Below are positions 60,049 to 62,274 of a DNA stretch of 62,274 bases, piece by piece (the first letter of the stretch is position 1; the number at the start of each line of letters is the position of its first letter). The position numbers and the translations under genes were made by a program. This DNA is from Solobacterium sp. GTDB taxonomy: Bacteria; Bacillota_I; Bacilli_A; Erysipelotrichales; Erysipelotrichaceae. The notes under the pieces are model-generated. The model searched no databases and had not been told where the DNA came from. It worked only from the letters and a program-made list of their open reading frames with translations. The stretch is taken from the NCBI GenBank assembly GCA_017469355.1, contig JAFUGM010000047.1, forward strand, positions 1 through 62,274, read 5' to 3'.

Positions 60049-61461
60049 TCAGCGCATGGAATCGAGCGGTCCGGTAAGTACGACATCTGCAGTTATTCGG
60101 TTGCCGTCACGTTCCAGTTCAAGTACGAGCGTATCTCCAACCTGTTTTTTGGCGAGAACCTTGGATAACTCGGTATAGGAATTCACTTCCGTACCGTCTG
60201 CAGATACAATACGATCATATTCCATCAGACCAGCAGCTTCTGCACCACTGCCTTCATAGATCTCCGCAACATATAATCCCGCTTTATATTCGCCGTAATC
60301 GGATTCTAATGTGCTTAATGCGATACCGATGGTTGGACGTGTGGTGACATAGCCATGTTCAATCAGATCCTGTGCGACTGCGTAAGCAGTATTGATCGGA
60401 ATGGCGAAGCCAAGACCTTCAATGACGGTTCCGCTGCTGGTCATTCCGCTGTCCTTCGCATTAACGATACCGACAAGAGATCCATTTGCGTCAAACAATC
60501 CTCCGCCGGAGTTACCGGAATTGATAGCGGCGTTGGTCTGAATCAGATTCATGGACTGGTTGTTGATGACCATTTCACGGTCTGTCGCAGAGATGATGCC
60601 ATCCGTGACGGTTCCGCCGAGTGTTCCTAATGGATTACCGATGACGATTGCCGTATCGCCAACCCGCAGGGAATCGGAATCACCGATGACAGCGGCGTTA
60701 AGGCCAGAGGCGTCAATCTTGATGACACCGATATCGGACTTTTCGTCAGTGCCGATCAGCTGTGCTTCATATACCGTCCCATCATAGGTTGTAACGGTAA
60801 TCTTCTGTGATCCTTCTACCACATGGTTATTTGTGATGATATAACCATCTTCACTGATGATGACACCGGATCCTGCTGCGGTGGAAGTGTAGGATCCACC
60901 GAAGATTCCGTAGGTAGTCGTGGTGTTTTCTGTCTGAATCTCCACAACGGCTTTACTTGCGGATTCCGCGACTTCCTGAATCGTCTTTCCAGAAACGGAT
61001 ACCTGAGTAACTGTGGCTGTTTCAGAAGTATCGGAGTCCGATGTTTCTGATGCGGCAGGAAGTACGATGGTTTCTGTCTGTACCGGCGCATTCTTCGCCG
61101 CAAGAAGACCTCCGCCATATCCTGCCCCAAGGCCAACGACACCAGCCAGTAATATGGTAAGGAATGGATTGGACTTCTTTTCCTTGATTACAGTGGGTTC
61201 CTGCTTTGGAACGGGTGGTGTGTTTGTGTTGGAAGCTGGGCGAACCGGCTCTTCTTTGGGTGGAGTAATCGGTTCTGGTTCCTTGACCTCTACCGCTTGA
61301 ACTGGTTCTTCAATCTCCGGTGTTTCCGCCTCGAGATATTCTTCACGTACAACTTCTTCTTTTGTTTCGGGTTTTGCGGCACCGCAATTGGTGCAGAAGG
61401 CACCTTCATTCATCGTTCCACAGGACGGGCAGTGCCAGTAGAGTTTGTTGGTTTCACTCAT
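60049..61461 (-). CDS. HtrA-like serine protease with N-terminal zinc ribbon
   Basis: 470 aa. The cytosolic N-terminus carries CPSC...CTNC (residues about 11-27), a zinc ribbon. A long acidic/proline linker, a membrane helix (about 135-155) and an extracellular trypsin-like domain follow. The triad is visible as His in ITNNHVV, Asp in SDIGVIKID and Ser in NSGNSGGGLF. A C-terminal PDZ domain ends the chain. It is probably an envelope stress protease. AGGAGG lies 9 nt before the ATG. A rhomboid gene lies upstream on the same strand. Confidence 0.95.
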   Translation of the reverse strand: MSETNKLYWHCPSCGTMNEGAFCTNCGAAKPETKEEVVREEYLEAETPEIEEPVQAVEVKEPEPITPPKEEPVRPASNTNTPPVPKQEPTVIKEKKSNPFLTILLAGVVGLGAGYGGGLLAAKNAPVQTETIVLPAASETSDSDTSETATVTQVSVSGKTIQEVAESASKAVVEIQTENTTTTYGIFGGSYTSTAAGSGVIISEDGYIITNNHVVEGSQKITVTTYDGTVYEAQLIGTDEKSDIGVIKIDASGLNAAVIGDSDSLRVGDTAIVIGNPLGTLGGTVTDGIISATDREMVINNQSMNLIQTNAAINSGNSGGGLFDANGSLVGIVNAKDSGMTSSGTVIEGLGFAIPINTAYAVAQDLIEHGYVTTRPTIGIALSTLESDYGEYKAGLYVAEIYEGSGAEAAGLMEYDRIVSADGTEVNSYTELSKVLAKKQVGDTLVLELERDGNRITADVVLTGPLDSMR

Positions 61462-61564
61462 TGAACGTTACCTCCTTTGTTACAGAAACAGCCTAGTACG
61501 AAATTGTGAACAACAGGTGAATTAAAGTTTAAAAAACGGAGAACAGATGCTGTTCCCCGTAAAC

Positions 61565-62131
61565 TTATTTCCTGGATGGCCGTACCGACATTCCGTAGAC
61601 GGCGCCAATACTTCCGCCGATGATATGTGTCAGCTGGCTGACATTATCGGAAAGCACAAAGCCGTTATACAGTTCCTGACCGATATAGATGACTGCCACG
61701 ATTAACATGGTGAGAGGAATCTCGTTGCTGTTGCGGGTTCCCGTAACGCTGACCAGAAGGATAAAGGCGAATACGACACCGCTTGCCCCAAGGAGCGCAA
61801 CATTAGGAAACAACAATACATGAATCACTCCTGTCACAAATGCCACAATCAGAATGATTTCAATCAGGCGTTTACTGCCATATTTCTCTTCCAGAATCGG
61901 ACCGATCAAAAGAAACATCATCATATTGGAAGTGTAGTGAGTCAGGTTCTGATGCCCTAATACATGCGTAAATAAGCGCAGGTAGAACAGTGGATCCGAA
62001 AGAGAAGATCGGTAGCACATGAAGAAATGATCGCGGATATAGCCGCCGGAAATATAACTCAAAAGCAGTACTACAGCTGACAGGATCGCAAACCATAACA
62101 CGACCGGAGAATTAAAGCGTATACGTTTCAT
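61565..62131 (-). CDS. Rhomboid-family intramembrane serine protease
   Basis: 188 aa from ATG 62131 (GGAGG 5 nt upstream). Six hydrophobic segments are visible. FTHVLGHQNLTHYTSNMMMFLLIGPILEEKYG holds the conserved His/Asn region. LLGASGVVFAFI is the GxSG nucleophile motif and LTHIIGGSIGAVYG carries the catalytic histidine. It cleaves membrane proteins within the bilayer. It lies upstream of htrA with about 100 nt between, possibly in one transcript. The remaining 62132-62274 shows no supportable gene. Confidence 0.92.
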   Translation of the reverse strand: MKRIRFNSPVVLWFAILSAVVLLLSYISGGYIRDHFFMCYRSSLSDPLFYLRLFTHVLGHQNLTHYTSNMMMFLLIGPILEEKYGSKRLIEIILIVAFVTGVIHVLLFPNVALLGASGVVFAFILLVSVTGTRNSNEIPLTMLIVAVIYIGQELYNGFVLSDNVSQLTHIIGGSIGAVYGMSVRPSRK

Positions 62132-62274
62132 AATTTCCTCCATTACGGCGCGCTGCGCCGTCACAAATAAGTTATGAATAAAATGACTTCACCCACTCGC
62201 GATCTATCTGCTACCCTTTAAATAGAGGAGGGCTTTGTCTAGAGCACGTGGAGGTGAGTGGCTAATTTGATGCC

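Noticed and set aside
62132-62274. Possible start of a plus-strand gene near the right edge (GGAGGTGA, then ATG at 62270)
   Set aside because: Only one codon would be visible and the spacing is long; it cannot be supported.

Overview
The window looks like an ordinary chromosomal stretch of a mid-GC, Gram-positive Bacillota. Supporting signs are two T-box leaders (trpS, pheST), a tetrahydrofolate riboswitch before an ECF folate transporter gene, an LtaS-type lipoteichoic acid synthase, an LCP-family protein, a YveK/BY-kinase pair and a sortase-type surface protein. Gene content, including a eukaryotic-type isocitrate dehydrogenase, a zinc-ribbon HtrA and a short pyrophosphatase-like protein, would fit the Erysipelotrichaceae and relatives. 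That placement is inference from gene content, not a database result. I see no phage, insertion sequence, CRISPR array or rRNA. About 59 protein genes and three tRNAs (Val-GAC, Gln-TTG, Lys-CTT) are supported.

Layout. 1-6.8 kb: a solitary AAA+ ATPase with a nuclease-like C-terminus and a repeat-rich promoter, tRNA-Val, a TRIC-type channel, an MBL hydrolase, a flavodoxin-like protein, a DHH phosphoesterase and a MATE exporter. 6.8-20 kb: a tyrosine phosphatase, two Cof-type HAD phosphatases, a stomatin-like protein, and icd, gdhA, gltA and aconitase (citrate to 2-oxoglutarate to glutamate), with T-box-controlled trpS beside gltA. 20-29.5 kb: LtaS, tRNA-Lys with a long structured trailer, a CPWC lipoprotein, a sodium:alanine symporter, tgt, a zinc-type ArsR repressor, a DnaQ-like exonuclease, a degenerate pyrophosphatase-like protein and an aminotransferase. 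29.7-35.9 kb: a second solitary AAA+ ATPase, an operon of yggS, an aminotransferase and a phospholipase C-like gene, a CapA-like protein and folT. 36-47 kb: an RNA-modification operon (two U32 tRNA hydroxylation proteins, two SpoU methyltransferases, one GH123/DUF4091-like secreted protein), acylphosphatase, pheST and a nucleoside hydrolase. 47-62 kb: a PMT-family glycosyltransferase, the YveK/BY-kinase pair, queA-queH, a LarC N-terminal homologue, a P-loop kinase, a HAD pseudoenzyme, glmM, DAHP synthase, LCP, a surface protein, a candidate ncRNA, HtrA and rhomboid.

The genes form several functional groups: glutamate supply (gltA/acn/icd/gdhA), tRNA charging and modification (trpS, pheST, tgt, queA, queH, trhP-like pair, SpoU pair) and cell envelope (ltaS, glmM, LCP, PMT, YveK/BYK, CapA-like, HtrA, rhomboid).

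Three signals stand out. First, both solitary AAA+ ATPases carry private, gene-specific arrays of 31-33 bp repeats or palindromes over their promoters, which suggests self-recognition or a small autonomous element. Second, many genes start 6-9 nt after a good -10 hexamer with no Shine-Dalgarno sequence, including a divergent pair whose start codons are only 33 bp apart; this suggests leaderless transcripts. Third, there are two unassigned structured RNAs, one trailing tRNA-Lys and one stand-alone transcript near 59.8 kb, and several catalytically degenerate enzyme homologues (HAD, pyrophosphatase-like, CapA-like).
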